DNA of 64,000 bases from Scleroderma bovista (lineage: Eukaryota; Basidiomycota; Agaricomycetes; Boletales; Sclerodermataceae), in contig JAYMGJ010000002.1 in the NCBI GenBank assembly GCA_037178675.1, positions 1 to 64,000 on the forward strand, read 5' to 3'. Positions 1 to 10,682 of the stretch are shown here, piece after piece. Position numbers and translations under genes: made by a program. Under the pieces are notes generated by a model, which did not search any database, was not told where the DNA came from, and was given only the letters and a program-made list of their open reading frames with translations. The first letter of the stretch is position 1, and each line of letters begins with the position of its first letter.

Positions 1-1063
1 TTCCGAGGAAGTCGACTTTGGTGACTCTGAAGCGACACTTCTCGGGTTTGACAAACAAATCGTTATCACGTAAACGTTTCAAAACTTCCAGCACAATTCT
101 ATCATGCTTTTCCTGATCATCCGTATCCGTAAATATCATAAGGTCATCGATATACACCACACAGACATCCGACATATCGTGGAAGATTTCGTTCATCATC
201 TTCTGGAATGTCGCGGGTGAATTACAGAGACCAAAATACATAACTAATGGCTCAAAAGCCCCCTTGTGCGTTACAAACACAGCCTTCCATTCATCGCCTT
301 CGCGAATCCTCACATTGTTGTAACCCCAACGAAGATCCATTTTCGTGAAGAGTTTGCAACCCTTAAGCTTGTCAACAAGCTGAGAGATAAGCAGTAGAGG
401 ATAGTTATTCTTAATCGTCCAGTCGTTTACATAACGGTAGTCCTGTACCATGCGCTTCTTGCCGTCCTTTTTCGGGATAAAGAAGACCGGTGACGTCTGC
501 TGACTAATAGAAGGCCGAATATATCCTTTAGCGAGTTGATCATCAAGGAACGATTCGACTTCTTTTTGTTCATCAACAGAGAGCGGGATAAGTCTTCCCT
601 TCTTGGGCGGGAAGTCTTCTTTTAGATCAATTCCATGATCCCAAGGTTTTCTTAGCGGCATGCGCTCTGACGACTTTTACTAAATACATCTAAGAACTCC
701 CAGTACTCTTTAGGTACCTGCTTCTGAGCTTCTTCTAGGGTCGACTCATCGATAGTGACCTTTGACTCATGAGCTTTCAAAGCTTGCACCCAAGTTTCTT
801 GAGATTCGTTCTCTCGTAATAACTTAGCAAAGCGTGTTTCCAAAAGCACCTTGCACTCTGGAGGACACCTAGTTAAATTAACTTTGCCTGTGACCCAGTC
901 TATATCGGGATTATGCTTCTGAAGCCAGGTGTGGCCAAGGATAAGCGGTACTTTTCCAAGGCACGTGACGGCACACCACAGCTTTTCAGCGTGTTTCCCA
1001 ATACCGACTGTCAACAATACATAATGCGTGATATCACCCTCCTGATTCCTAGTGCCATCTATG
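1..1063 (-). pseudogene. Ty3/Gypsy pol, end of protease and reverse transcriptase (runs off left edge)
   Basis: This is the downstream part of a Gypsy polyprotein on the minus strand. From the right, the end of the aspartyl protease fold (LILGHTWLQKHNPDIDW near 900-950) is followed by a linker and then an RT domain open from about 660 to position 1. RT shows the WGYNN region, the FGLCNSPATFQ block and the YIDD catalytic motif near 150. A one-base deletion in an A run at about 678-682 separates protease/linker from RT (the frame shifts after VFSK). The 5' half of the protease lies at 6686-7272, because a Harbinger transposon is inserted between. Removing that insertion with one TTA copy restores the reading PMLNIDGTRNQEG. 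The element is certainly dead: it is frameshifted, carries nonsense codons and is interrupted. Confidence 0.93.
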
Positions 1064-1066
1064 TTA

Positions 1067-1107
1067 GAGCCCGTTCAGGAACCCGAGAGGTTGTGAAAAC
1101 CAGGTGT
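1067..1107 (+). repeat. Left TIR of Harbinger element
   Basis: This 41-bp sequence is exactly the reverse complement of 6642-6682. It is preceded by the TTA target duplication. The match breaks at the 42nd base. Confidence 0.95.
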
Positions 1108-1279
1108 GCGAGTTGTCGGCACACTCCAGACCAGTGGCTGGGTTAGAAGCTGAGTTCGAAGCTCGAACCTTATCCTTCAAGCCATGGCCGATCAATTTGA
1201 ACACTCTGATCTTCGACGTATCTGGGCAGCCTTAGCATCTCTGCTGGTGCTGGCCATCCAATCCTCAGTCCCCCTTTCA

Positions 1280-2653
1280 ATGGCTCCAAGAAACAACCCC
1301 CTGGGTTCACGGTGGCTCTTAGCAGAGGAAGAAGCACTTGTCAGGTGCCTTCATGAGCATCGTGCAGAGGCTTCAGGTGGATCGGGGAACTTCAAGCAAC
1401 AAGTCTTCAATAAAGCTGCGGCTGCTGTTGCACCACACTGCAAAGACGGATCTCCAGCAAGGACAGCAGCACAGTGCAAGACGAAGTGGAAGGCAGTATG
1501 TTGCATTTGTATTAACTAGTACACTTTTGTATCATACTGATCGTGTCTGATATTCAGCTCAAGTCCCTGTATGCTGAGGTCGAAAGATATCGCAAGACAT
1601 CTGGAACCCACTGGGATAATGAGAACGGTGCTGGCATCGTTGGCACTGATGCAGAATCGGTCTGGGAGAATTACCTCTTGGTATGTATTGATCAATTATA
1701 TTGTGACTATTCCTGACCAAGGGCCGTCAATCTGGCAGACCCACAAAACCCTCCGTCCATTCAAGGACAAGGGATGGCCATTGTACAATTGGATGTGTGA
1801 GATCATACCGAGTGGCATTGCAAGTGGTCACCACTCATTCGATGCCAGTGCTGCTCCCTCTACTACTCCTGCCGAGTCAGCTCCTCCCACCCCAGCTGCT
1901 CCAGGGACCAAAGAAGATCTCATTATGAAAGGACCCACCGCTTCATCGACAATCCCTGTTGATGCCAGTACAACTTCGATGTCTCAGTCACCTTCTCTGT
2001 CTAGCTTCCTTCAAAGTGGCTTAGCAGACGAAAATAGCAACAGCATCACGACTAGCACCAGTTATATGCGCCCCCCCCCTTCCAATCCGTCAAGCAAAGG
2101 CAAACATCGCCTTGCAGAAATCACTGATGGCGACCCTGTCGTCACATCTAACTTCAAGGAGCTACCATATGCCCAAACTGTCTCGTCTTCTGTGAAGACA
2201 GGGCCTGCCACAAAGAAGAGGAAGGAGAATGCCATGGTTGAGTCAGCTGCCACGATGTTGATGGATGACGCGATGGCGATTGCCGCAACACGGTCTTCCT
2301 CACGCTGTGCTCGGGCAAGAGTGGCAGATGCACCTCAAGACCCGATGTTAGTGACCCTAGTTGGTGCTGTTTCCCACCTGGCAGGCTCCATTGAGCGCAC
2401 AATGCAACCAGCAGAGGAGTGCATGAGCACAAAGAAGCAACAAGCTATTCGTATTCTGGAGGACGAGCACGATGATTTGCCCATTGAACAACGGATTACT
2501 CTCCTCCGTCGCATCGGAGAAGATGATTATTTAGCAGATGTTTTGACTTTAGTTCAGAAGGACCACCACAGTGCATACATCAAAGATTTACTTCAAAACC
2601 ACCCTTCCCCTCACTCTCTTTCATCTGCATCCAACTTCAATGACCATGCGTGA
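1280..2653 (+). CDS. Harbinger accessory Myb/SANT-like DNA-binding protein
   Basis: In PIF/Harbinger elements the Myb-like partner binds subterminal DNA and helps nuclear import and recruitment of the transposase. I chose the ATG at 1280 (MAPRNNPLGSRWLLAEEEAL). Three exons join in phase: 1280-1495, 1558-1680 and 1739-2653, giving 417 aa. The N-terminal ~120 residues form the Myb/SANT-like domain: W in SRWLLAEEE, the AAQCKTKWK helix, then SLYAEVERYRKTSGTHWD and FKDKGWPLYNWM, matching the usual trihelix-like spacing. The remainder is Ser/Thr/Pro-rich with a basic stretch (KKRKE near 2210) that may be a nuclear localisation signal, and a helical C-terminus. No stops interrupt the spliced frame. 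An upstream in-frame ATG at 1184 is possible but adds nothing recognisable. Confidence 0.85.
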
Positions 2654-2943
2654 TTGGTGTGGTGTACTTGTTTGTGTTGTTCTGTTGCTGCTTGTATCGA
2701 GTTCAACTTCGTATCCCTGTATCCAATTTGATGTATGCTCACTTGACGTTGAATCAATACACATTTTGCGTCGGTTTCATATTTGAAAAGTACTAAGAAC
2801 ATTAATTATCACCAAGATCGCCATCAGAGTTGTCAACCCCTTCAAATTCAGCTCCACCATCCTCTGATTCCTGCTCAACATAGTTATAGTTCCCCTGCCT
2901 GATAATACGCTGGTAATCGTCCCACATTGATTGTGCAATGCGG

Positions 2944-5286
2944 TGTGCGCCTAAGTGAGGGAAGAGGTCAGAACAACCAACAACCAACACCAAATGACAG
3001 CAATATGCGAGTGGTGGTCTTCCTTTGCGTTTCTGGTATTTAATCTCCTCAGGGGGATGTGCTGCACGCCTTCAGGCAGGATGCAGGAGGGAAGGGAAGG
3101 GCTTCTGATGGGGAATAGATGTGACTGGGGATGGTATTGACTCCTCTTCAGCCTACCACAGTGGTTAGGAAGAGTCCTGGGATTGAAGAGCGATGATAGA
3201 TTGGCAACAGGGGTGTAACAGCAGTGATGGAGCAACAGGGAAGCAAGGGGACAGTTCCTGCTTCAAGAATGCGATGGACAGTGATGGGATAGAGTGGACA
3301 GTGATGCTAGACTGCGCTTCAGCCTAGAGAAATGATCAGATACAAGATATATCTGATAAACAACAATATAGGAGCTTTAGGCCAGCACTGAGTGACCTAC
3401 AAGTCCAAAGACAGAGATAGAGCTTATAGACAGTGAGGGAGAGTGAATGTGGTCGCTTTATTGAGGGGGAAGCAGACACTTCCTTGCAGCCTTTGGCTGC
3501 TGGTTTATATACAGGAGGGGCTGTGGCCCTGTAAGCACAAATGACTAAGTGCTTGGTAAGAGATTGGTAAGAAATTGGTAAGCAATTGATAAGCAGTGTA
3601 ATCAGGCTGAGTCATCAATGGGGAGAGCCTGAACAAGCTGCTGAGCCAAGGGAAAGAGCAAAAACATAGGTAAAAAGGGGTGTATAACCAAGAATATGGA
3701 AAAATCATTGCATGGGGCCCAAAAGAGAGGGGGGGAAAGCAGGGGATGAGTAGATCGAAGCTAAATGAGCATATGCGATGACATAATGCATATGAATCAT
3801 AGGGGCATGAGTCATGAATTGATAAGCAGCATGATAAGCATGATTTGAAGGATGATTGGTAAGTGATTGGTAAGGGGAGTAATGGGGATTAGTAATGCCA
3901 AGAGGGGATGAATAATGCGCAGCAGAGTGAGTCAGAGTGAGCCAGAGTGACTCCGTGTGACTCAGAAAGAAGGAAGCACAACCTATGATTTATTGAACTT
4001 TAGATCTGGAGATGAGCTTCTGAAGCAGTGCCACTGATGGGAGTGGCTGGGGGATAATAAAAGAATTGATCCGACCAGAAGAGCAGTGTCAGGGGGCCTG
4101 GAATGACAAGTAGAGTCACAGCTGGTCACAGAGTGTCACAAATCCCTTGGATTGAGCTTCTGTAGAGCAAAAACGCGAAATTTGGTGCTCCCGAAGTGCA
4201 GTCTTCCCTTGAGCAGTAAGGGGAAGGTTCTGTACTCTATTAGGGCTCCTAAGAAGGGTTCTAGAGCACTGTTTCATTTGTGTTTGTTGCGGGATAGCAG
4301 GGAAGAGAATCGCAAGTAGCGGATTCGACGTGTCCAGGGAAGCGAGATGAATGATAGAGGGAGATGAATGTGACAGGACTCTGGGATGAAAGGACCATAT
4401 GCAGAGGACTCAGGAGACACAGAGACGACCAGGTATGAATTTTCAAGTCTAACGATAGACTTGAGACGACCAAAGTATGTGCGCGACGCAGGACTGACGA
4501 GGAGAACACGCTGACCGAGAACGAGAGGGACTGAGGGAGAAGGCTGGGAAGATATGTACCAGACAGTACACAGGAGCTCAGGGAGAGGCTGTCCCAAGAG
4601 CAGGACATAGTTGAGGTCTGCTGCAATAGCGGAGAAACGTTCCAGAGAAAATGTGGACTCCATAGTGAGTGATGAAGTGGGTGTCTGGATTGCGGGTGGA
4701 ATATCTCCGTGGGAAATGAACAGATTTACATCGGAACTTGACAGGCAGATAGACCACGGTCTAGGCTCCATGATGGTATAGTCACATGATCGGTAGCTTC
4801 AAAAATGGCGGAGCTATTCAAAATATCGGAATGCCGGCACTGGGCGCCTAAATTTGACATTTGGGCGCTAAAAAATGATTCTTCCTTTTCTCCTTCGTTT
4901 CTCCTTCGTTTCTCCTGCTTCTTTGGTTGTTCTTGTATGGGAGTTGGACTGCAGTAGGTTGCATTCCTCTCTCATACTGAAATGATCATCAATCCTTGGA
5001 TTCTTCTGCTTCTTGGCAGTTCTTGTGCGAGGGATGACTGCCAGACGATGGCATTCATCTCTTGCTCCAGGACAGTCATTCTTGTGCGATAGATGGCTAT
5101 GACAAGCTTGTATTCATCCTTCGCATAAGGATAGTCATGACTTTGCATGATATGGATAGCGAGGGCTGTCTGTATCCCTCAAGTCGGGACAATCTTTCAA
5201 CAGATCTTGGGTGTGCGTTCTTCGCATTAGTTTCATCGGCTAACTTTCTCCATGTCCACAGTACCAAACACGTTTGGTGCGTGACA
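2944..5286 (-). mobile_element. LTR-like element copy A (solo-LTR-like), 2,343 bp
   Basis: On the minus strand the copy begins TGTCACGCACCAAAC and ends GGCGCACA, flanked by the 4-bp duplication GCGG (2940-2943 and 5287-5290). It is near-identical to copy B at 16895-19237 and has exactly the same length. The TG...CA ends, internal TATA box, AATAAA signal and absence of retroviral genes suggest a solo LTR of an unidentified retroelement. A small non-autonomous LTR element is the alternative. It carries a conserved ORF (4274-4771). Confidence 0.85.
4274..4771 (-). CDS. Conserved ORF of the LTR-like family, copy A (165 aa)
   Basis: The protein begins MEPRPWSICLSSSDVN, with an internal Met (MESTFSLERF) that starts the best-conserved part. 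It is rich in Ser, Leu, Pro and Val with alternating hydrophobic strands (YVLLLGQPLPE, LGQRVLLVSP, SRTYFGRLKSIV, LVVSVSPE) and no recognised domain. The same frame is open in copies B-E. Comparison with the C/D/E subfamily shows many synonymous differences, which argues that it is or was a real protein. Function unknown. It lies upstream of the TATA-like box, so inside U3 if this is an LTR. Confidence 0.55.
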   Translation of the reverse strand: MEPRPWSICLSSSDVNLFISHGDIPPAIQTPTSSLTMESTFSLERFSAIAADLNYVLLLGQPLPELLCTVWYISSQPSPSVPLVLGQRVLLVSPASRTYFGRLKSIVRLENSYLVVSVSPESSAYGPFIPESCHIHLPLSFISLPWTRRIRYLRFSSLLSRNKHK

Positions 5287-6641
5287 GCGGTCTCGCAATG
5301 CATGAGCTTCAGTGCCCTGCTCTGCAACTTGTCCTTCAATAGGGTTACCATCATGGTCATCCATCATGCCACTGCTACCCAAACTATCATCGAGTCCCGA
5401 GACTGAATCTTCAGCGGGATTGTGGGTGCGAATGAAGTTGTGTACAGCACATAGAGCACTGGGAATGCGTGCTTGCATGTCCATGTTATACTCGGGAGCG
5501 AGGAGTAGGATACGAAATCGACGTTTGAGCACACCAAAAATTCGTTCTATGGCGTTCCGCGCAGATGAATGTCGTAGGTTGAACAACTCTTCTTTGTTGC
5601 CTGGCCTGTAAACTTGATCAATGACATCATTGAATCTAAAGTCTTTGCTTACCTTAATTGTGCACGTCGCCATTCAGCAAGGTGATACCGAACATTTCGG
5701 TATGGAATGAGAAGTTCTCCTCGTAATGGGAAACCGGCATCGGCAAGGAAATACTTTCCGGGAGGAATATAGAGCCCCTTGGTTCGTGCATCTTGGTAAA
5801 TGCGTGCATCTGTGGCCGAACCTTCCCATCCGGTCAAGGCATAGGTGAAGAACAAGTCAAAGTCGCATGCAAAAAGACAATTCTGTGATGTAAATCCTTT
5901 GCGATTTCGGTAAGCAGCGTGTTCAAGCGCACTGGGAGCAGCATGAATGTGGCTGCCATCCAAGGCGCCAATGGCGTCCTTGAAATAGGGCCAGAACCTG
6001 GGGTTTTTCTGGATGCGAGTATGGATTTTATCGTTCTTTGGAAGACAGAGATACTGGGTGTAAAATGGAGGAGACAAGAATATATCCAGAATCTTGTGGA
6101 AGTACCTGCAAATATTCAGTGTGATGGATGGCGTTCATCAGGCTGGATATGTTACCGAGAAATTGTTGCATTTGAACGTTGAAACCGCTCACCCACATGC
6201 CGAGTAGTTAAGCCAGTAACACAGGTATATAGAAAAATAGCCACTTGTTCTTCGAGCGACATAAACTTGGAGTTTTTATGACCCTGGACACGTAGTTCTG
6301 CTATGAGTTTTGCAAAAACAGATCCATCCATCCCTAGCTCGCATCGAATACGATCTGGGTGTCCCACAAGAAGTTCAATCACCCAGGCCTCGCCTGAAAG
6401 TGCTGATGTATGGTAAGGTTCTGAGACCTTTTTTCGATGTCCCAGAGGTTGGACGATAGTCATTGTTGCGCATGCGATGAGACTGAATATCAACGCCATG
6501 AGCTGGTGGATGCATTGCTGAACTTCAGGGCGATGGTAGTCCATGAGCCTATCTACTGATAATCGCGCTTTCGGTAGGCAGCAATATTTAAATCTCAGAC
6601 AGCATCTCCGTTCCATGCTAAGCGACACCCCATGCCAGTGT

Positions 6642-6682
6642 ACACCTGGTTTTCACAACCTCTCGGGTTCCTGAACGGGCTC
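6642..6682 (-). repeat. Right TIR of Harbinger element
   Basis: It pairs perfectly with 1067-1107 in inverted orientation and is followed directly by the second TTA copy (6683-6685). Confidence 0.95.
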
Positions 6683-6685
6683 TTA

Positions 6686-7272
6686 AGCATGGGAACAGGC
6701 TTTACCAGCTTAGATAACTGAAGTCGTTGATCAAGAGCCCAGCTCTTGTCGACAAAACAACCAGTAGCGCCACTGTCTAGCAGAGCATCTACCTTAATAG
6801 TATTAAGTGGTCCGCGGATGCAGACCGGTACCGTCACTTCACGTTCCATTGTGAAGGACCTTCATAAGTCCATAAAAACTTCCAAGTTGCCGGTGGGACT
6901 TTCCGGTTCCTTAGATGCCAAAGAAGGAGAAGAAATATTTTTATTCAATCGGGAATTAAGCACGCTCGATTTTACTTCCGGTGCCGAGCCCTTTGCAGGG
7001 ACCCCCTTAGAAGGTACAGAACAGTCCGAGTCACAGTCCATGCTATCAACTGATAAAACAGAAAAGCGAGAAGGAGAAACTGAAACAGGAGAAACTACAG
7101 AGGACACTTTTTTGTAGGTTTTCGCTATTTTTGTACGTAACAAAGCAATGCGGTATTTAAATATTTCCTGCGCTGCAGGAGTAGTAGCACGAGAAAGTCT
7201 ATAGTCCAGAATACGTACAGCTGTGTCCAAAGAAGATTCGAGAGCGAGGATGCCCGATTTGTCCTCACTCAC
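6686..7272 (-). pseudogene. Gypsy pol N-terminus and first half of the aspartyl protease
   Basis: The frame opens right after the gag stop (TAG at 7274-7272, in a different frame) and reads through an S/K-rich linker to an aspartyl protease. The active-site triad is visible as LLDSGATGCFVD near 6770-6790. An in-frame TGA at 6862-6864 interrupts the linker just before MEREVTVPV. The frame continues to LVKPVPML, where the Harbinger element is inserted, and resumes at 1063. Gag-pol expression would have needed frameshifting or a fused frame. Confidence 0.85.
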
Positions 7273-8270
7273 TAATCTTTTAAATCTTTGAAAAACGCCT
7301 GCATTTCTGCAAACATCATCCCTCTGACCGCATTTAGCCGGTCATCCTCCGGCTGGGCTTGCATTGCCCGTGCTTGTTGTTGCCCACGGCGAGGGCGGCG
7401 TGGCTTTGTGCACTCTCGTGCAATGTGGCCAAATAATTGGCAATTGTAGCATTGGGGCCCTTTACCCCTTTGCTGGTTTGTCTCAGCAGCACCTATATCC
7501 ATGGGGGTACCACTCCCCGATGCGGCTGAAGACGAATAGTTTTGGCCCTGGTAATATCAGGCCGAGCCTTGCCCTTGGAGGTTGATGAGAAAGAGTTCCT
7601 GGGCTCTTCCCATTGCACAAGCAGAGTTTGCAAGTCGGACATACGTGTCCCGATGCATCCCCTGTATATAGACTTGCTCCAAGAGTTTCCTCTGGAGCGC
7701 ACATTCGAGCAGATCGCAAGTGTAATCGTCCACACAGCCACCCTGGTTCTTGAGCGCCTTGAACTGCACTAAGAAGTCATCAATTCTCTGCCTCGGGCCC
7801 TGCCTAAGGCGGAGAAGCTGGGCACGTGCCCACTCAGCGTTGTTACCAGGGAGAAAGAACCTTTCTATCTCCTCCGAGAAGTCATCCCAAGCGGGCCAGG
7901 CTGGCGGGGGCGGGAGTTGTCCGGCCAGGATGGGCGGGGCGTTGGCGAGAGCCTGGGCTGCCGCCATGCAGCTGTCCAGATGGACCTGAGCCCACTGACC
8001 AGCCTTTGGGCCAGTGAGCCGAGAGAGTACCACAGCGGTGACCTGGGCATCAGTTGCCCCCTCCATCGAGATCTGTAACCAGATCTTGATCTTGGACCAC
8101 CACTCGTGGAACTTCTGAGGGGAGCCATCATAACTCCCGGGATCCGCGACCACCTTCTTGCGCGGCAGTGGTGCAGGCTGAGGCTGTGCAGCCGCAAGGG
8201 CCGTGATATGCGCCTGGAGGTTAACTTGCCCTTGGATGAGCTGGCCAAGGAGCTGGTTGAGGTCCGCCAT
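7272..8270 (-). pseudogene. Gypsy gag (capsid and CCHC nucleocapsid)
   Basis: Gag forms the virus-like particle and binds the RNA. The start is MADLNQLLGQLIQGQ at 8270. A proline-rich linker is followed by a retrotransposon gag domain (SYDGSPQKFHEWWSKI to the WARAQLLRLRQG and LLECALQRKLLEQV region). A single CCHC zinc knuckle, CYNCQLFGHIAREC, lies near 7430. One in-frame TGA at 7557-7559 separates capsid from nucleocapsid; it follows GQGSA and probably derives from an Arg CGA codon. The C-terminal tail ends at 7272. Confidence 0.9.
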
Positions 8271-8599
8271 GACGAACTAGTAAGGGTGGAGGCGGGAATA
8301 GGGGGTAGGTCTTTGTTTAACCAGTCGAAGGCGGGAGGACCGGAACGTGCGGCGGCGAGCGAGCGGGAGGTCTGGCAGGGGCGGGACAGGAAGGGGACGG
8401 TGGAAGCCAAGGAGGACTTGAATTTCGAAGTTGCTGACAAGGCGACTGTAGGCGGCAACGGCATTGGTAAACTGGAATTCCTCTTCGATCGCCGACTCCC
8501 TTTCCTGTACTTTGACAAGGGTGTCAGGGCGGGGACCGTAGATAATCGCCAAGCGCTCCTGTTGCGCTTCGACGAGGTGTCAGGGGAACTGGTACGGTA

Positions 8600-9455
8600 T
8601 GGTGACTAACGTAAGGGGTGACGTAGGAGTAAAGCTATTTGGGACTAGATCCCCACAGGTGTTCCACTAAACTAAGCGTAAGACTTTGTTCGCCTGTCGT
8701 GCTTGCCAGGTCAGGGCAGTGTCACAGCTATGCAAAGAACAAACGGCTAGTGGCTGCAGATCACAAGGTCTACCTCTGCACGGACACAGGAACTACTGAG
8801 TATGTATGTCTCAATCGCCTTCAGGCTACGAACCTCTCTTGAACGGGCGCCGACCTTCAGACACCAGGCACGACCCTGGGCTGGTGTACAGTACGTAAAG
8901 GAAGCGGTGCTAGGAACTCCCAATGCCGAAGCACTACGGGAACGGCACTAAAGGCTGGCCGTGAATGAAACAGAAGGTGTGAAGATGAAGCTCCTTAACC
9001 CTGGAGTCCGGGTACAGTTTCCCTTTACTAGGCTGGGGAACAGCGTGTGGAAGAACAAGTAGATGGTTTAGATTCGAGCTCAGGTGAGACGACCCTAGGC
9101 AAAACACCAAGGACCCGACCACATGCTAAGACTCTAAGAGGATAGGATGCGAGTATCTAGAGCAAAGACCCAAGATGAGCTCGAATGGGGAGCCTCTGGG
9201 TGCTGGATTGCACTGTATATATACTATTATACATGAGGGCTACGTGAGGCTATCCACGTGGCTATGTGCAGGTAAAGGCTATGCGTAATGACATCACTGT
9301 GGGGCTAAGGCTATGCATAATGATGTCAAGGGTGGCAGCGTGTACAGCACGAGGCACAGGTCTATGCTAGGTAGATAAGATAGAGGCTGTACACTAAGAT
9401 AAGATAAACACTATCTAATCGCAGATTAGATAAGATAAAAAGTTGGTCCATGACA
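8600..9455 (-). repeat. Probable 5' LTR and leader of the Gypsy element
   Basis: Read on the minus strand, a typical Gypsy LTR start TGTCATGGACC lies at 9455. A TATA-like run (TAGTATATATACAG near 9213-9226) lies downstream. The inner LTR edge and primer-binding site could not be fixed; somewhere between 8580 and 8660 is likely. No protein is supported here. The second LTR would lie outside the window. Confidence 0.5.
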
Positions 9456-9834
9456 TAAGGTGAGCCAAAGATGACCGCGGCAGGAGAATGCAGCTGACAG
9501 AAGCCACGGTGTTATAGTAAATACAAAGTAGGATACCAGAAAAGTGAGCCAGAAGCACAATCAAGACAATAATGACTTCCCTCCGAAGACCCACGGGACT
9601 TTATAGGTCATGTGTTCAGTGGTGGGTGAATAATGATAAGGAGAAATATGGATCATCAAAATATCAATAAGTTAGGTTAGACATGTCCGGAAACATAATA
9701 AGCAACCACGCAGCAGCCGTGGCAACATGATAAGCATTATCATTTCTAAAATTCCACTCCATGTGTATTTATTAATTTGCTTAGGAAGAGATGTCAATAG
9801 TGAAATGCATCCGTTCTATAAACTCCTCTGCACC
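9456..9834. other. Flank between Gypsy LTR and the dioxygenase gene
   Basis: No coding or RNA gene was recognised. The first CCGCGG-like motifs of the adjoining module appear at about 9476 and 9502, suggesting that the module starts close to the Gypsy boundary. Confidence 0.4.
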
Positions 9835-10574
9835 TTACAGTATGGTAGGCCTCAGCAACCTCTCCACACTATCAATCCTCATCCAATCCGCACACCTTGG
9901 AACATTTGCCCAATGGTGAATGTTATCCCTCATGTAGTAGGTCAAACAGTATCAGTTTCCTTCTACAGCATTTACCCTGTGCCTAAGAAGCCTCCCGGAG
10001 AATGCGACCGCGGTACCAGGCTTGTACACCAGCTCGATGCCAAGGGTATGGATGGCCATGATACAGTCAGTGTATTCACCCACATTTACTATAATATCAT
10101 ACCAACTGGCACGGGATTGGGGATCATGGTGGAGGGGGGTGCACCGGTTTGCAATAACCGAAATATTGGTAAACGTGGTGGGCCAGAGGGATAAGGCCTG
10201 GTTCATGCCGAGGTTGTTTGCGGAAGACCAATCTTCCAATAAACTAATTCCTCGCATACCATCCTCATACAGCTGTGGATGCATGATTGATAATGCACCC
10301 AATATAATGGAGGTTGGCTGCACCATATCTTGCAACCACTGGAAACCTGCGGCTGTATTGAGGTCTGCGGAAATGGAAGCATTTTCATGCTGAATATGAC
10401 ATTATCAATTAATTCATGGCAGGAATGGTAAGCACACACGTAATGACCCATTTGATGTCTTGCAGGAGAAAGCTCCAAACAACCGGTCACACGGGTCTGT
10501 TCTGAATGAAAGTACCGTGGGTCATTGCGCCATGTCCGGCCAGTTATAACACAACCACGGTCATGATCAAACAT
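9835..10574 (-). pseudogene. TET/JBP-like 2-oxoglutarate/Fe(II) dioxygenase with a nonsense codon
   Basis: Enzymes of this family oxidise 5-methylcytosine or thymine in DNA. Two exons, 10574-10440 and 10389-9835, flank a 50-nt GT-AG intron and join in phase (MGHY/HENASISADL), about 229 codons. The core shows the Fe-binding HxD (CTPLHHDPQS), the ASWYDIIVNVG strand, the LGIELVYKPGTAVAFSGRLLRH segment with the distal Fe-binding His, then VNAVEG and YCLTYYMRD. This order matches TET/JBP proteins of Agaricomycetes. A TGA at 9952-9954 stands where the family has the conserved 2-oxoglutarate-binding Arg (a CGA-to-TGA change would explain it). In-frame cysteines just upstream of the ATG (CEFKGKCDGHC, after a possible acceptor at 10611) suggest a longer N-terminus. 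Family assignment is from motif recognition only. Confidence 0.75.
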
Positions 10575-10682
10575 GCAGTGTCCATCACATTTACCTTTAA
10601 ACTCACAATCCTAGTGAATGTCATCTCACACACTGAAAATCATTCTTTCAAGTATTTAATACTAGCAGACAACCAAATGTAA

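Larger units (their letters stand above)
2802..6544 (-). pseudogene. PIF/Harbinger DDE transposase, split by LTR-like copy A
   Basis: This DDE_Tnp_4-type nuclease would excise and reinsert the element. Exons on the minus strand are 6544-6156, 6105-5653 and 5605-5291, continuing at 2943-2802 after the insertion. Introns of 50 and 47 nt have GT-AG ends. Visible motifs are a helix-turn-helix-like N-terminus (VGERFQRSNATISR), the first Asp in ALDGSHIHA, the second Asp region with GWEGSATDARIY and LADAGFPL, and the catalytic Glu in NAIERIFGVLKRRFRIL. Copy A (2944-5286) is inserted between LRDR and IAQSMWDDY. Excision with one GCGG copy restores an open frame of 432 aa with an acidic tail. Apart from the insertion I see no disabling mutation. 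Confidence 0.92.
1067..6682. mobile_element. PIF/Harbinger DNA transposon, complete ends, inserted in Gypsy protease
   Basis: The 5,616-bp element is bounded by 41-bp perfect terminal inverted repeats (1067-1107 and 6642-6682, beginning GAGCCCGTTCAGG) and flanked by a TTA target duplication (1064-1066 and 6683-6685). TTA/TAA duplication is the hallmark of PIF/Harbinger. It carries the two genes expected of the superfamily, a Myb/SANT-like protein on the plus strand and a DDE transposase on the minus strand, arranged convergently. The host Gypsy frame is restored on excision. The transposase is broken by LTR-like copy A, so this copy is not autonomous now, but its ends look mobilisable. Confidence 0.95.
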
